Of a DNA stretch of 49,194 bases, positions 31,774 to 40,559 are shown piece after piece. Origin of the DNA: DAOUBP01 sp034432655 (GTDB lineage Bacteria > Chloroflexota > Anaerolineae > CG2-30-64-16). The position numbers were made by a program, and so were the translations under genes. Within the stretch, counting starts at the first letter, position 1, and the number at the start of each line of letters is the position of its first letter. The notes beneath the pieces are model-generated. The model saw only the letters and a program-made list of their open reading frames with translations. It did not search any database and had not been told where the DNA came from. The stretch spans positions 1 to 49,194 of the forward strand of contig DAOUBP010000066.1 of the NCBI GenBank assembly GCA_034432655.1. Reading direction: 5' to 3'.

Positions 31774-34050
31774 TCAGTGCCTCTGCAACCCCCGCCACAC
31801 CCGCTCCGGCGTCAACGGGAACTCGTCAAAGCGGACGCCGGTCGCGTCGTAGACCGCCGCGCACACGGCCGCGGCGGCGGGCAGATAGGGCATCTCCGCC
31901 ATGCCGCGCGCGCCGAAGGGGCCGTTGGGATCGGGCACCTCGACGATCAGCGCATCCAGGTCCTCGGGCACGTCTAACACAGTAGGGATCAGATAGGTGC
32001 TCAGCCTGTCGGTGAGCACGTACCCGTCCCTGGCCTGCCAGTTCTCCAACACCGCGTACCCCAGCGCCTGGACTACGCCGCCTTCGATCTGGCCGATCAC
32101 TTGTTGCGGGTTGATCGCCTTGCCTACATCATCGGCGCTGACAAAGCGCTCGACCCTGACCTGGCCGGTCTCGGTGTCCACGGCGACAAAGGCAGCCTGC
32201 GCCACATAGCCATAGGCGAAGTTGGGCTTGCCGTAGCCGGTCTTCGGGTCCAGCGGCGTCGTCTTAGGAGCAAGATAGACATGCTCTCCCACTGCAGGCC
32301 GGTCTTCATTCGCCCAGGCGGCCAGGGCCTTCTCGGCCGCGCCTTTGACCGCGTTGCCGCTCATGTAGGTGAGCCGAGAGGCGGACGCGCTGCCTGAGCT
32401 TCCCATGAGAGAGGTATCAGAGACGATCACCCTAATCCGCTCCAACGGCACCCCCAACACCTCGGCGGCCATCTGGGCCACCACGGTGTGGTTGCCCTGG
32501 CCACAGTCCGCGCCGGCGAAGTAGACCGTTGCCTCAGCAATCTCAGCGCCCCCGCGCAACTCCACCCGCGCGTAGGCGTTCTCCTGATAGCCGAAGGAGA
32601 AGCCGACGTTTTTGAAACCGCAGGCGAAGCCGATGCCGCGGCGTATTGCGTACTGCGTATTGCGTGATTCGTGATTCGTGATTCGCCGAGCCGCCGGTTT
32701 GTGCCAATGCCCCGCCTCGTCTTGTGTCCACCCGGCCGCTTTGGCCGCGGCGATGATGGTCTGCGTCAGGCCGATGCCGCCGGGGATGGGGGTGCCGGTG
32801 GTGAGCAGTTTCTCGTCGGTCAAGACGTTTTTCAGGCGGATCTCGACCGGATCCATGCCGAGCGCTTCAGCCAGCTTATCCATCTGGCTCTCGGCCGCGA
32901 AGTGGCCCTGCGGGCCGCCGAAGCCGCGGAAGGCTGCGCCGGGCACATTGTTGGTGTAGACCGCATGGGTGTCCACTGCGACGTGGGGGATCTCGTAGGG
33001 GCCGGTGCAGGTGAGGGTGGTGTTGCCGAGCACTTTGTTGCTGGTATACATGTACGCGCCGCCATCGGCAATTACCTTGACCTGTGCCGCGGTGAGCGTG
33101 CCGTCACGCCGGGCGCCCCATCGGGCCCAAATCCTCATCGCGTGACGTTTGCCGTGGCCGATGATGGATTCCTCGCGCGTCCAGACCGTCTTCACCGGGC
33201 GCTTGATGCCGCGTTGCGCCAGCCGCCAGGCTGCCAGCGCGAGGGTGATCTGTACGGACATGTCCTCGCGGCCGCCGAACGCGCCGCCGATGGCCGGGTA
33301 GATCACGCGCACCTGCTCGACCGGCAGGCCCAGGGCATGGGCAATCTGCTTCTGGTCTTCGTGCGCCCATTGCCCGGCCACCTCTACGGTGACGCGACCT
33401 TCTTCGTCAATGTACGCTACGCCGGCCTCGGGTTGCAGGTAGGCGTGCTCCTGCACCGGGGTCTGATAGATCCCTTCGATGATGACGTCCGCCTCACGGA
33501 AGCCGGCCTCGATGTCCCCCTTGCGGATGCGATAGCTGTAGCAGATGTTATCGTGGCAGTGGGGGTGGAGCTGGATCGGCACCGGGCGCGTCGGGTCGTC
33601 CCCGCCCAGCCCGCCGGCCAGCGATGGCGCAGCGGCTTCCGGGTCGGTGACCACGGGCAAGTCTTCCCACTGGATCTCGATCAGGTTACACGCGGCGCGC
33701 GCCTGAGCCTCGGTCTCGGCCACCACCAGCGCCACCTGGTCGCCGACGAAGCGTACGACATCCGCGCCGGCTTTCCCAGAACCCGGTCCGCACAGCACCG
33801 GCTGATCCTTGACCTGCAGGCCGTACTCGTTCACCGGTACGTCTTTGGCGGTGAAAACGGCGACCACGCCGGGTGCTGCCTCGGCTGCTGAGGTGTTGAT
33901 CGAGAGGATGCGCGCGTGCGGCCGGCCGGCGAACAGCGTGGCCATGTACAGCATGTTCGGATAGTTGATGTCACCGGGGTAGAGCGTCTCCCCCGTCACT
34001 TTCCCCAGCGCGTCAAGGCGTGGGACACTCGAGCCAACGATGTGTGTCAT
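31774..34050 (-). CDS. Xanthine-dehydrogenase-family molybdenum subunit (XdhD/XdhA-like)
   Basis: A 758-residue molybdopterin subunit. It begins with the a/b hammerhead domain (GKVTGETLYPGDI) and continues with the cofactor-binding domain: GGAFGGREDMS (about residue 258), AFRGFGGPQ and SLMGSSGSASASR. The catalytic glutamate is expected in GARGMAEMPY near the C-terminus, where the family has GVGE. Residues about 453-470 (RITNHESRNTQYAIRR) are translated heptamer repeat inserted between TQDEAGHWHKP and GIGFACGFKN. The ATG at 34050 overlaps the upstream stop as ATGA. With the FAD/2Fe-2S protein it would hydroxylate a purine or similar heterocycle; the YqeC domain encoded elsewhere hints at a selenium-dependent cofactor. 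Confidence 0.9.
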   Translation of the reverse strand: MTHIVGSSVPRLDALGKVTGETLYPGDINYPNMLYMATLFAGRPHARILSINTSAAEAAPGVVAVFTAKDVPVNEYGLQVKDQPVLCGPGSGKAGADVVRFVGDQVALVVAETEAQARAACNLIEIQWEDLPVVTDPEAAAPSLAGGLGGDDPTRPVPIQLHPHCHDNICYSYRIRKGDIEAGFREADVIIEGIYQTPVQEHAYLQPEAGVAYIDEEGRVTVEVAGQWAHEDQKQIAHALGLPVEQVRVIYPAIGGAFGGREDMSVQITLALAAWRLAQRGIKRPVKTVWTREESIIGHGKRHAMRIWARWGARRDGTLTAAQVKVIADGGAYMYTSNKVLGNTTLTCTGPYEIPHVAVDTHAVYTNNVPGAAFRGFGGPQGHFAAESQMDKLAEALGMDPVEIRLKNVLTDEKLLTTGTPIPGGIGLTQTIIAAAKAAGWTQDEAGHWHKPAARRITNHESRNTQYAIRRGIGFACGFKNVGFSFGYQENAYARVELRGGAEIAEATVYFAGADCGQGNHTVVAQMAAEVLGVPLERIRVIVSDTSLMGSSGSASASRLTYMSGNAVKGAAEKALAAWANEDRPAVGEHVYLAPKTTPLDPKTGYGKPNFAYGYVAQAAFVAVDTETGQVRVERFVSADDVGKAINPQQVIGQIEGGVVQALGYAVLENWQARDGYVLTDRLSTYLIPTVLDVPEDLDALIVEVPDPNGPFGARGMAEMPYLPAAAAVCAAVYDATGVRFDEFPLTPERVWRGLQRH
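32641..32690. repeat. Heptamer repeats in frame within the molybdenum subunit gene
   Basis: GCGTATT and GCGTACT units run into GTGATTC units (three copies of TGATTCG). They are the same units as at 19479-19678. Confidence 0.9.
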
Positions 34051-35564
34051 GCCTGCCATCCCCTGTGGGCAGCCCTGTCAACTGCTTCCAGGATTTTGTA
34101 GTACCCGGTGCACCGACACAGGTTGCCCGTTAACGCCTGTTTGATCTCTTCGACTGTCGGTTGTGGCAACTCTTCCAGCAGGTTGGCCGCCGACATCAGC
34201 AGCCCTGGTGTGCAGTAGCCGCATTGGACGGCGCCGGCTTCGATGAAGGCCTGTTGGATGGGGTGCAACCTCTCCCCTGCCTCCCCTCTCCTCGCAGCAG
34301 AGGGGCCGGGGGTCAGGTCAGCCAGCCCTTCCACCGTCACCACCTCGCAACCGGCCGCCCGCTCGGCAGGCACCAGGCAGCTCATCACCGCCACGCCATC
34401 CAGCCAGACGGTGCACGCGCCGCATTCCCCCTCCGCGCAGCCCTCTTTGGTCCCGGTCAGCCCGGCGTCCTCCCGCAGCGCGTGCAGCAGCGTCTTCCCG
34501 CGCGCGTTGGGAAGGGTGGTTAGTTTGCCGTTGAGAGTCAGGGTTATTGGATATTGGGCATCGGGGATGGGCGCCGCTTCATTCGCTGATTCGCCGATTC
34601 GTTGATTCGCCCATTCGCCCATGCGCCGCTTCGCTCTCCCCTGCAGCAGCACCGGCCGCGCAGGCCAATCCACCCGCTCCGTGCCGTCGCGCAACTGGCG
34701 CAGTGCTCGCGCCGTCAGCACGCGCACCATGTCGCGACGGTACTCGGCGCTGCCGCGGATGTCCGAGATAGGACGTGCGGCCGCAGCGGCCAGCCTGGCG
34801 GCATGGGCAATCACATCGTCGCTGAGCTCTTTGCCGGCGAGATACGCCTCAGCCTCGGTGGCACGGATGATCGTGGGGGCAACGGAGCCGAGGGCAATTC
34901 TAGCCCGTACTGCGTATTGCGTATTCCGCGCGTCGTTGGTCGGCGGTCGGCGGTCGGCAAATTCCACAACCACCGCCACGTTCACCACGCTGATCGCCTG
35001 CGCCTGGCGCAGCCCCAGCTTCAGGAACGTGCCGCGTTCGGTCGGCTTGAGGGCCGGGACATTGATGCGGACGAGCATCTCATCGGGTTGCAGCGCGGTC
35101 TTGCGCACGCCCAAGAAAAACTGATCACATGTCAGGGTGCGCTCGCCCCGGTCGCGCGAGGCCAGGGTAAAGGTGGCGTCCATGGCCCACAGCGGCGTGA
35201 TCGTGTCGTTGGCCGGGCTGGCCGTGACGCAGTTGCCCGCCACGGTGCCGCGGTTGCGGATCTGCGGCGCGCCCACCAGCCAGCAGGCGCGCGCCAGGGG
35301 AAAAGCGTGTGCAACCAGATCAGCCGCAGCGACAACCTGGTTATGTGTCACGTTGGCGCCCAGGTGAAACACCCCGTTGACGCGTTCGATGACGTCGAGC
35401 CTGGGGATGCGTGAGACGTCAATCAAAGTGTCCGGCGTCCGCACCCCGCGCTCGATCTCCAGGATCAAATCGGTGCCGCCGGCAATAAGCCGCGCCCCAG
35501 GGTGCTGCGCCAGCAGGTCCAGCGCTTCCGCGACGCTGGCCGGCGCGTAGTAAGTCTCCCACAT
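34047..35564 (-). CDS. Fused FAD-binding and 2Fe-2S subunit of a molybdenum hydroxylase
   Basis: A 505-residue protein. Residues 1-300 are the FAD subunit (CoxM/YgfM type) with IAGGTDLILEI and GNCVTASPANDTITPL, which bind FAD. Residues about 340-505 are the two-cluster 2Fe-2S subunit with CAEGECGACTVW and, later, CGYCTPG and CRCTGY. The linker at about residues 308-339 (RRMGEWANQRIGESANEA) is translated short-unit repeat. Two more insertions are RNTQYAVR at about 202-219 and the LTPGPSAARRGE peptide at about 416-434. The FAD and FeS domains are normally separate or the FeS domain joins the Mo subunit (E. coli XdhD). GGAG lies 7 bases before the ATG. It passes electrons from the Mo centre to FAD and on to a carrier. 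Confidence 0.92.
   Translation of the reverse strand: MWETYYAPASVAEALDLLAQHPGARLIAGGTDLILEIERGVRTPDTLIDVSRIPRLDVIERVNGVFHLGANVTHNQVVAAADLVAHAFPLARACWLVGAPQIRNRGTVAGNCVTASPANDTITPLWAMDATFTLASRDRGERTLTCDQFFLGVRKTALQPDEMLVRINVPALKPTERGTFLKLGLRQAQAISVVNVAVVVEFADRRPPTNDARNTQYAVRARIALGSVAPTIIRATEAEAYLAGKELSDDVIAHAARLAAAAARPISDIRGSAEYRRDMVRVLTARALRQLRDGTERVDWPARPVLLQGRAKRRMGEWANQRIGESANEAAPIPDAQYPITLTLNGKLTTLPNARGKTLLHALREDAGLTGTKEGCAEGECGACTVWLDGVAVMSCLVPAERAAGCEVVTVEGLADLTPGPSAARRGEAGERLHPIQQAFIEAGAVQCGYCTPGLLMSAANLLEELPQPTVEEIKQALTGNLCRCTGYYKILEAVDRAAHRGWQA
34268..34318. repeat. LTPGPS-type inverted repeat, in frame in the 2Fe-2S domain
   Basis: CCCCTCT (34283-34289) pairs with AGAGGGG (34299-34305), within a C-rich then G-rich frame. 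It encodes TPGPSAARRGEAGER on the minus strand, between VEGLADL and LHPIQQAF. Confidence 0.75.
34546..34640. repeat. Short-unit repeats forming the FAD/2Fe-2S linker
   Basis: Contains GATTCGCC, GATTCGTT and ATTCGCCC units (34578-34625) next to TATTGGATATTGGGCATCGG (34549-34570). It lies exactly at the domain junction. Confidence 0.8.
34907..34958. repeat. Heptamer repeats in frame in the FAD domain
   Basis: GTACTGCGTATTGCGTATTC is followed by four units of TCGGCGG (GGTCGGCGGTCGG and onward). It encodes part of DARNTQYAVRAR on the minus strand. Confidence 0.85.
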
Positions 35565-35621
35565 GTGCAAACTCCGATCAGGGTTACAGGTTGCAGGTTG
35601 CACAGGTTGCGGCCTTCAACC

Positions 35622-35807
35622 TCAAAAAGCTGCCGGCCCTGGCTCTTCGCCGGCCTTGTGGGTTGCTTCGAAATCCAAGAGTTGGGCAGCTTCCAGCAGG
35701 GAATCGGCCTCGCCGTTGTCCACAACCGCTTGCAGCGTCTCCAGTTGCAGTTCTGTGAGCGTGCCGGTTTCCAGCGCTTTAACCCAGGAAAAGGTATCCA
35801 GGGACAT
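35622..35807 (-). CDS. 61-residue protein of unknown function in the hydroxylase operon
   Basis: A small acidic helical protein (MSLDTFSWVKALETGTLTEL at its start, ending GPAAF). The ATG at 35807 has an excellent AAGGAGG ribosome site 5 bases upstream, which is the main reason to believe in the gene. Codon use is like its neighbours. It shows no cysteine cluster, signal peptide or transmembrane segment. It sits between ssnA and the FAD/2Fe-2S gene, a place that is empty in the E. coli cluster. Function unknown. Confidence 0.7.
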   Translation of the reverse strand: MSLDTFSWVKALETGTLTELQLETLQAVVDNGEADSLLEAAQLLDFEATHKAGEEPGPAAF

Positions 35808-35821
35808 AGGAGGCCTCCTTG

Positions 35822-35884
35822 TGTACTGCGTACTGCGTATTGCGTACTGCGTAGATTTTAGCACCGATACGAAGTACGCAGTCC
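35822..35884. repeat. Heptamer inverted repeat between ssnA and the small gene
   Basis: GTACTGC/GTATTGC units (35823-35853) are followed by ACGAAGTACGCAGT (35870-35883) in the opposite sense, the same units as at 19479-19678. Confidence 0.88.
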
Positions 35885-37216
35885 TTAGCCCACTCGCTTC
35901 CACACCCCCACCGCCAGTTCCCGCGCCTTTGCCATGATGGCCTCTTCGTCCAGCGTGGTCAGCTGCTTGTCGGCCATTAGCACCACCCCCGAGGCGATGG
36001 TGTGCGTGATGTGCGCGCCGTCCACGCCGAAAAGGATGTGCCAGGGCAGGTTGCCCGCGCTCAGGGGTGTCGGCGGCGCGTAATCCAGCAATATGATATC
36101 GGCAAATGCGCCGGGGGTCAACTGGCCCACCGGTTTGGGGAAGAAGCGCGCCGCCAGGTTGGCGTTGTTCGGGTAGGCCATACGAAAGACGACATCCCCG
36201 GGCATTGCCTGCGGGTTGCGGGTGTTGAGCTTGTGCGCCAGGTACGCAGCCTTCATCTCGTCGAACATGCAGTTGGAGAAGCCGTCGTTGCCCAGCGCCA
36301 CTGGGATGCCGCGCGCCAGCATGCCGGCCACATCGGGCAGGCCCACCGCGTTGTTCATGTTGGAGCGCGGCTGATGTGTCACCAGGGTGCCGGTCTCGCG
36401 CAGGATGTCCTTTTCGTACTCGTCCAGGTGGACGCAGTGCACGGCGATGGACTTGGGCCCCAGGATGCCGAATTTCTGCAACCGTTCGACTACGCGCAGG
36501 TTGTACTTGCGCAGGCTCTCGTCTTGATCGGCGATGCCTTCTGCCACGTGGATGTGGAAGCCGGTATCCAGGCCCTCGGCCGCGGCGGCGCACGCCTCCA
36601 ACGTCTCGTCGGAGAGGGTTAACGCGGCGTGCAGGCCAAAGGAAGCCGCCAGCTGAGGGTCTTGTTCTTTGCGGCAGCGCTTGAGGAAGCGGACGTTCTC
36701 CGCAATGCCGGCTTTTGCGCCGGCCATGCCGTTGCGGTCGGTGACCTCATAGCAAAGGCTGGCGCGGAGCCCCGTCTCCTTGACCGCCTCAGCGATGATG
36801 TCCAGGCTGCCGTCAATGGCGTTGGGGCTGGCATGATGGTCAATCAGCGTGGTGCAGCCGTGGCGTACTGCGTCCACCAGGCAGATCAGCGCGCTGTAGC
36901 GGATATCTTCCCACAGCAAGGCGCGATCCAGCTTCCACCAGAGCTTCTCCAGGATCTCCACGAAGTTAGTGGCCGGCGCGCCGGGGATCGCCATGCCGCG
37001 CGCGAACGCGCCGTAGAAGTGCGTATGGCCGCACAACATGCCCGGCAGCACGATTTTGCCGCCCGCATCGAGGCGTTCGGCGCGCGGGTACCTGGCCGTC
37101 AACTCCGCCGTGGGGCCGACGTCCACGATGGTGTCCCCCTCCCAATAGACCGCGCCATCGGCGAACTCGCGGTTGGCTTTGTCCAGGGTGAAAACGTGTC
37201 CGTTGGTGATGAGCAT
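35885..37216 (-). CDS. ssnA: SsnA-type metal-dependent aminohydrolase
   Basis: A 443-residue amidohydrolase very close in pattern to E. coli SsnA: metal ligands GHTHF (H64, H66), WWKLDRALLWEDIRYSALIC, LIDHHASP, HIHVAE, RSNMNNAVGLPDV and GNDGFSNCMFDEMK. It would deaminate a purine-derived ring, as proposed for SsnA in purine-degrading anaerobes; the exact substrate is not proven. The ATG at 37216 has AGGAGG 7 bases upstream. It lies 17 bases after the YgfK gene, the same neighbour as in E. coli. Confidence 0.94.
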   Translation of the reverse strand: MLITNGHVFTLDKANREFADGAVYWEGDTIVDVGPTAELTARYPRAERLDAGGKIVLPGMLCGHTHFYGAFARGMAIPGAPATNFVEILEKLWWKLDRALLWEDIRYSALICLVDAVRHGCTTLIDHHASPNAIDGSLDIIAEAVKETGLRASLCYEVTDRNGMAGAKAGIAENVRFLKRCRKEQDPQLAASFGLHAALTLSDETLEACAAAAEGLDTGFHIHVAEGIADQDESLRKYNLRVVERLQKFGILGPKSIAVHCVHLDEYEKDILRETGTLVTHQPRSNMNNAVGLPDVAGMLARGIPVALGNDGFSNCMFDEMKAAYLAHKLNTRNPQAMPGDVVFRMAYPNNANLAARFFPKPVGQLTPGAFADIILLDYAPPTPLSAGNLPWHILFGVDGAHITHTIASGVVLMADKQLTTLDEEAIMAKARELAVGVWKRVG

Positions 37217-37233
37217 GGATGCCTCCTACCAGG

Positions 37234-40200
37234 CTATTGGATCAGCAGATGCGGCAACGTTTCGCGCACGCCCTTCAGCAACACGGCCATCTCGGCGGCA
37301 TCCCGCAGCGAGAGCGTGCCCGCAAACGGTTGTTTGGGCGCCGCCTCGACGATCTCGAAGGAAGGTGTCAGCGTCACGCGCGCCTCCGGGCACTCGTAGA
37401 CCAGATGGCCGTTCACGCGCGCCAGCTGCGTTGCGCGGCCTTGATCCCGATGGCGGATCAGGTCGCCGGTGATGCGATAGGCGTTGTGCTCCTCGGCCAG
37501 GAAGTCCTTCTCGTTCAGGAACAGCCGCGGTTTGTCCAGCCAGGGCTGGCCCTGGTGCACGCAGAAGGTGGTACAGTCGCCGCACGCGTTGCAGAAGTCG
37601 TTGATGTTGATGATCTGCCGTTCCTGCTTGATCACGAATCGCTCATAGCCGATCACGCGCAACCCGGCGGGTTGCACCACATACGCCAGCCGCGGCAGCA
37701 TGATGTCCACCGGCCGCATCAGGAAGGTCTGGTTGGCCCGGTTCGGGCACACCTCCACGCACTTGTCGCAGAAGGTGGTGCATTGCACGCAGCGGGCCGC
37801 CTCGGCCTGCGCCTGCTCCCGGGAAAAGCCCAGGTCAATCGGGTCGAAACTATCGCGCAGTTCGATGGGCAGCATCGGCGTCTTCACCTGGGGCAGCTTG
37901 CGCGCCCGCACTCGTTTCACTTCGATGATCTCGTCGGCCGTCAGCCGCGGCATGGGGGCCGGCGGCTGGTCGAACGGGATGCCGAACTGCCAACAGATGG
38001 ACTCGGCCGCGCGGCGGCCGTCGCCGCACGCGGCGATGATGCTCTCGGGGCCAGCTTCGGCCACGTCGCCGCCCGCATAGACGCCGGGCACGCCGGTGCT
38101 GGCCGTGGCATGGTCAATGGCGATGCCGCCATCGCTGCACACCGTCACCACGCTGCCTTCCAGGAAGCTGAAATCCGGGTTCTGGCCCACGGCCACGATC
38201 ACGGTGTCGCACGGGATCTGAAACTCGCTGCCGGGGATGGGTACCGGCTTGCGGCGGCCATCGGGGCCGGGCTCGCCCAGCCGGTTGCGCAGACACTCCA
38301 GGGCCACGACTTTGCCCGCCTCATCCCTGATGACGCGCACCGGCGACGTGAGCTCCAACAGCTCGTTGCCCTCTTCCAGCGCGCCCTCCAGCTCCTCGGG
38401 GCTGGCCGGCATTTCGGCGCGGGTACGGCGATAGACGATGGTCGTCGGGTTGCCGGTCAGGCGGTGCGAGGTGCGCACCGCGTCCATGGCCGTGTCGCCG
38501 CCGCCGATGACCAGTGCCTTCCTGCCCAGGTCGGGGCGTTCCCCGCGGCGGGTGCGATCCAACAGGTCGAGCGCGGCATAGACGCCCGGGCCTTCGATGC
38601 CCGGGATGCGGAGCGGCGCATCGCGCTGGAAGCCGGTCGCCACGTAAACCGCGTCGAACCCCTGTTGGAGCAGGCGCTCCGGCGGCTCCGTGATGCGATG
38701 ATTCAGCTCCAGCTTCACGCCCAGCCCCAGGATGCGGTCCACGTCGCGCTGGATCACTTCCCACGGCAGGCGGAAGACGGGCACCAGGCGCATCATGCCG
38801 CCGATGACATCTTTCGCCTCGAAGATGGTCACGTCCACGCCGTTCAGCGCCAGGTAGAACGCGGCCGACCAGCCCGACGGGCCCGAACCGATCACGGCCA
38901 CCTTCTTGCCCGTGCGCGGCTTGGGGACCAGCGGGGTCGCGCGGCCGTTCTCTTCCGCGTAGCGCTTCAAGGCGCGGATGGCCACCGTCTCCTCGTAGTC
39001 GTTGCGCACGCAGCGGGTCTGGCACAGGTGATTGCACACATAGCCCGTCACGCCGGGCAACGGGTTGCGGGCCAGGATCACATCCAGGGCCTTGTCGGGC
39101 TCGCCTTCTTTGATCCACCAGTTGTACTCCGGCACGTCCTGGCACACGGCGCACTGCTCCATGCACGGCGCAACGATGCAATCCCACAGGCCCAACCCCG
39201 ACTTCACCTTCGGCAGGCCGTAGCGCCAGTACTCCTTCTTGTACCTGGGGTTGGTCAACGCTTCCGCGGCCGCCGCCTCCAGGTTGGCCAGCCTGTTCGC
39301 CGAGAACTCGGCCAGGCTGCGGGCGCCCGCGGCGGCCATCGCGGCCTCCAGGTTCTCCAGCCACTGGCCGAAGCGGGCATAGCCGCCGGGTTTGAGCAGG
39401 TCGGAGCAGGCGGTAATGGGCACCGGGCCGCACGCGGCGATGGTGGCGATGTTCAGCGCGTCCGCGCCGGCCGAGTAGGAGACCCGCAGGTTCCCGTTGA
39501 ACTCGTGGGCCAGCTTGTTGAACAGGTTCATGGTGATCGGGTACAGCGCCCGGCCCGACATGTACATCTCGTCCCCCGGCATAACTCGCTTGTGGTTGTG
39601 CATGGCCAGGGTGTTGGTCAGCTTGACTCCGAATTCCAGCCCTTCCTGGGCCGCCAGCGTTTGCAGCCGGCCGATCAGGCCGACGGCTTTGTCGTACGAG
39701 ATATCATGCTCAAACACCGAGTCGGGGATGAAGATCTCGCGGAAGCCCAGGCTGTTGTGCAAGATGTCCATGACGCGTTCCTTGCCCAACAGGGTCGGGT
39801 TCAGCTTGACGACGGTGTGCAGCTTGCGCTCGGTCAGCAGGTATTGGCAGATGCGCTCGATCTCATCGGGCGGACAACCGTGCATGGTGGAGAGGGTGAT
39901 GCTGTTGGCGATCTGAGTCGGGATCTCGATGTCGGCGAACTGCGGGAACTCGCGGCGCAGGATCGCCTTGATCTGCGCGATCTCTTCGGAGGCATCCACC
40001 ATCTTGTCCATGAACTGGCGTACCCGCGGGCTCTGGATGCCCTCCAGGTTGTAACCCACGCTCATGTCGAAGATGACGCCCGGTAGAGACGTTGCATGCA
40101 ACGGCTCTACCGCATGCAACGGCTCTACCCGATCCCAGCCCAAAATGCGCGGCAGGATATGCACCAGCGCCCAGGCGACAATGTACTCGTGGGCCGATTC

Positions 40201-40557
40201 CTCCAGCTTCAACTCCTGCGACCACTCGACGTTGTACCCCTCGTCCTCCATGTCAATACAGGGCCGTGGGATCTCCAGCTCGTCGAGGACCTGCACGGTC
40301 TTCAGCTCGATGAACCGGCCGCCGCACAGCCATGCGCTGACGATATTCTGGCTCATCTGCGTGTGCGGGCCGGCCGATGGGCCGATGGGTGTGGCCAGGT
40401 ACTTGCCGAACACGTCGGGGACCGCATAGGGCGCATCGGGCCTGGGGGTGTAGAACAGCGACTTATGAATCCCGAAGATGGAGCCGTTGGTCTCGTATTC
40501 TTTCAGGATCCGCCGCAGCTGGACGGCGAAGGGTTGAATCATCAAGTAGTCGGACAT
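37234..40557 (-). CDS. ygfK: YgfK-type iron-sulfur flavoprotein (putative selenate reductase subunit)
   Basis: A 1107-residue protein. An N-terminal dihydroorotate-dehydrogenase-like barrel (MIQPFAVQLRRILKEYETNG, TPIGPSAGPHTQMSQNIV) is followed by a GltD-like part: cysteines CMEQCAVCQDVPEY and CNHLCQTRCVRNDYEE, FAD motif VIGSGPSGWSAAFYLA and NAD motif VIGGGDTAMDA. C-terminal ferredoxin-like clusters are seen in CVQCTTFCDKCVEVCP and CNACGDCTTFCVHQG. It is required in anaerobic purine breakdown clusters, probably as an electron-transfer dehydrogenase. The ATG at 40557 has AAAGGAG 8 bases upstream. Residues about 143-158 (VEPLHAVEPLHATSL) are a translated palindrome insertion between ILGWDR and GVIFDMSVGYNLEGI. 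The annotation 'selenate reductase' is historical. Confidence 0.94.
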   Translation of the reverse strand: MSDYLMIQPFAVQLRRILKEYETNGSIFGIHKSLFYTPRPDAPYAVPDVFGKYLATPIGPSAGPHTQMSQNIVSAWLCGGRFIELKTVQVLDELEIPRPCIDMEDEGYNVEWSQELKLEESAHEYIVAWALVHILPRILGWDRVEPLHAVEPLHATSLPGVIFDMSVGYNLEGIQSPRVRQFMDKMVDASEEIAQIKAILRREFPQFADIEIPTQIANSITLSTMHGCPPDEIERICQYLLTERKLHTVVKLNPTLLGKERVMDILHNSLGFREIFIPDSVFEHDISYDKAVGLIGRLQTLAAQEGLEFGVKLTNTLAMHNHKRVMPGDEMYMSGRALYPITMNLFNKLAHEFNGNLRVSYSAGADALNIATIAACGPVPITACSDLLKPGGYARFGQWLENLEAAMAAAGARSLAEFSANRLANLEAAAAEALTNPRYKKEYWRYGLPKVKSGLGLWDCIVAPCMEQCAVCQDVPEYNWWIKEGEPDKALDVILARNPLPGVTGYVCNHLCQTRCVRNDYEETVAIRALKRYAEENGRATPLVPKPRTGKKVAVIGSGPSGWSAAFYLALNGVDVTIFEAKDVIGGMMRLVPVFRLPWEVIQRDVDRILGLGVKLELNHRITEPPERLLQQGFDAVYVATGFQRDAPLRIPGIEGPGVYAALDLLDRTRRGERPDLGRKALVIGGGDTAMDAVRTSHRLTGNPTTIVYRRTRAEMPASPEELEGALEEGNELLELTSPVRVIRDEAGKVVALECLRNRLGEPGPDGRRKPVPIPGSEFQIPCDTVIVAVGQNPDFSFLEGSVVTVCSDGGIAIDHATASTGVPGVYAGGDVAEAGPESIIAACGDGRRAAESICWQFGIPFDQPPAPMPRLTADEIIEVKRVRARKLPQVKTPMLPIELRDSFDPIDLGFSREQAQAEAARCVQCTTFCDKCVEVCPNRANQTFLMRPVDIMLPRLAYVVQPAGLRVIGYERFVIKQERQIININDFCNACGDCTTFCVHQGQPWLDKPRLFLNEKDFLAEEHNAYRITGDLIRHRDQGRATQLARVNGHLVYECPEARVTLTPSFEIVEAAPKQPFAGTLSLRDAAEMAVLLKGVRETLPHLLIQ
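40083..40128. repeat. GTAGAGACGTTGCA palindrome, in frame in ygfK
   Basis: A 28-base copy with one mismatch (40083-40110) is followed by a partial copy CGCATGCAACGGCTCTAC (40111-40128). Confidence 0.95.
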
Positions 40558-40559
40558 GG

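Noticed and set aside
37219..40086. A 955-codon open frame on the plus strand opposite ygfK
   Set aside because: It lies antisense to a clearly conserved flavoprotein and has a Gln/Arg/His-rich shadow composition. High GC with codon bias leaves this frame open.
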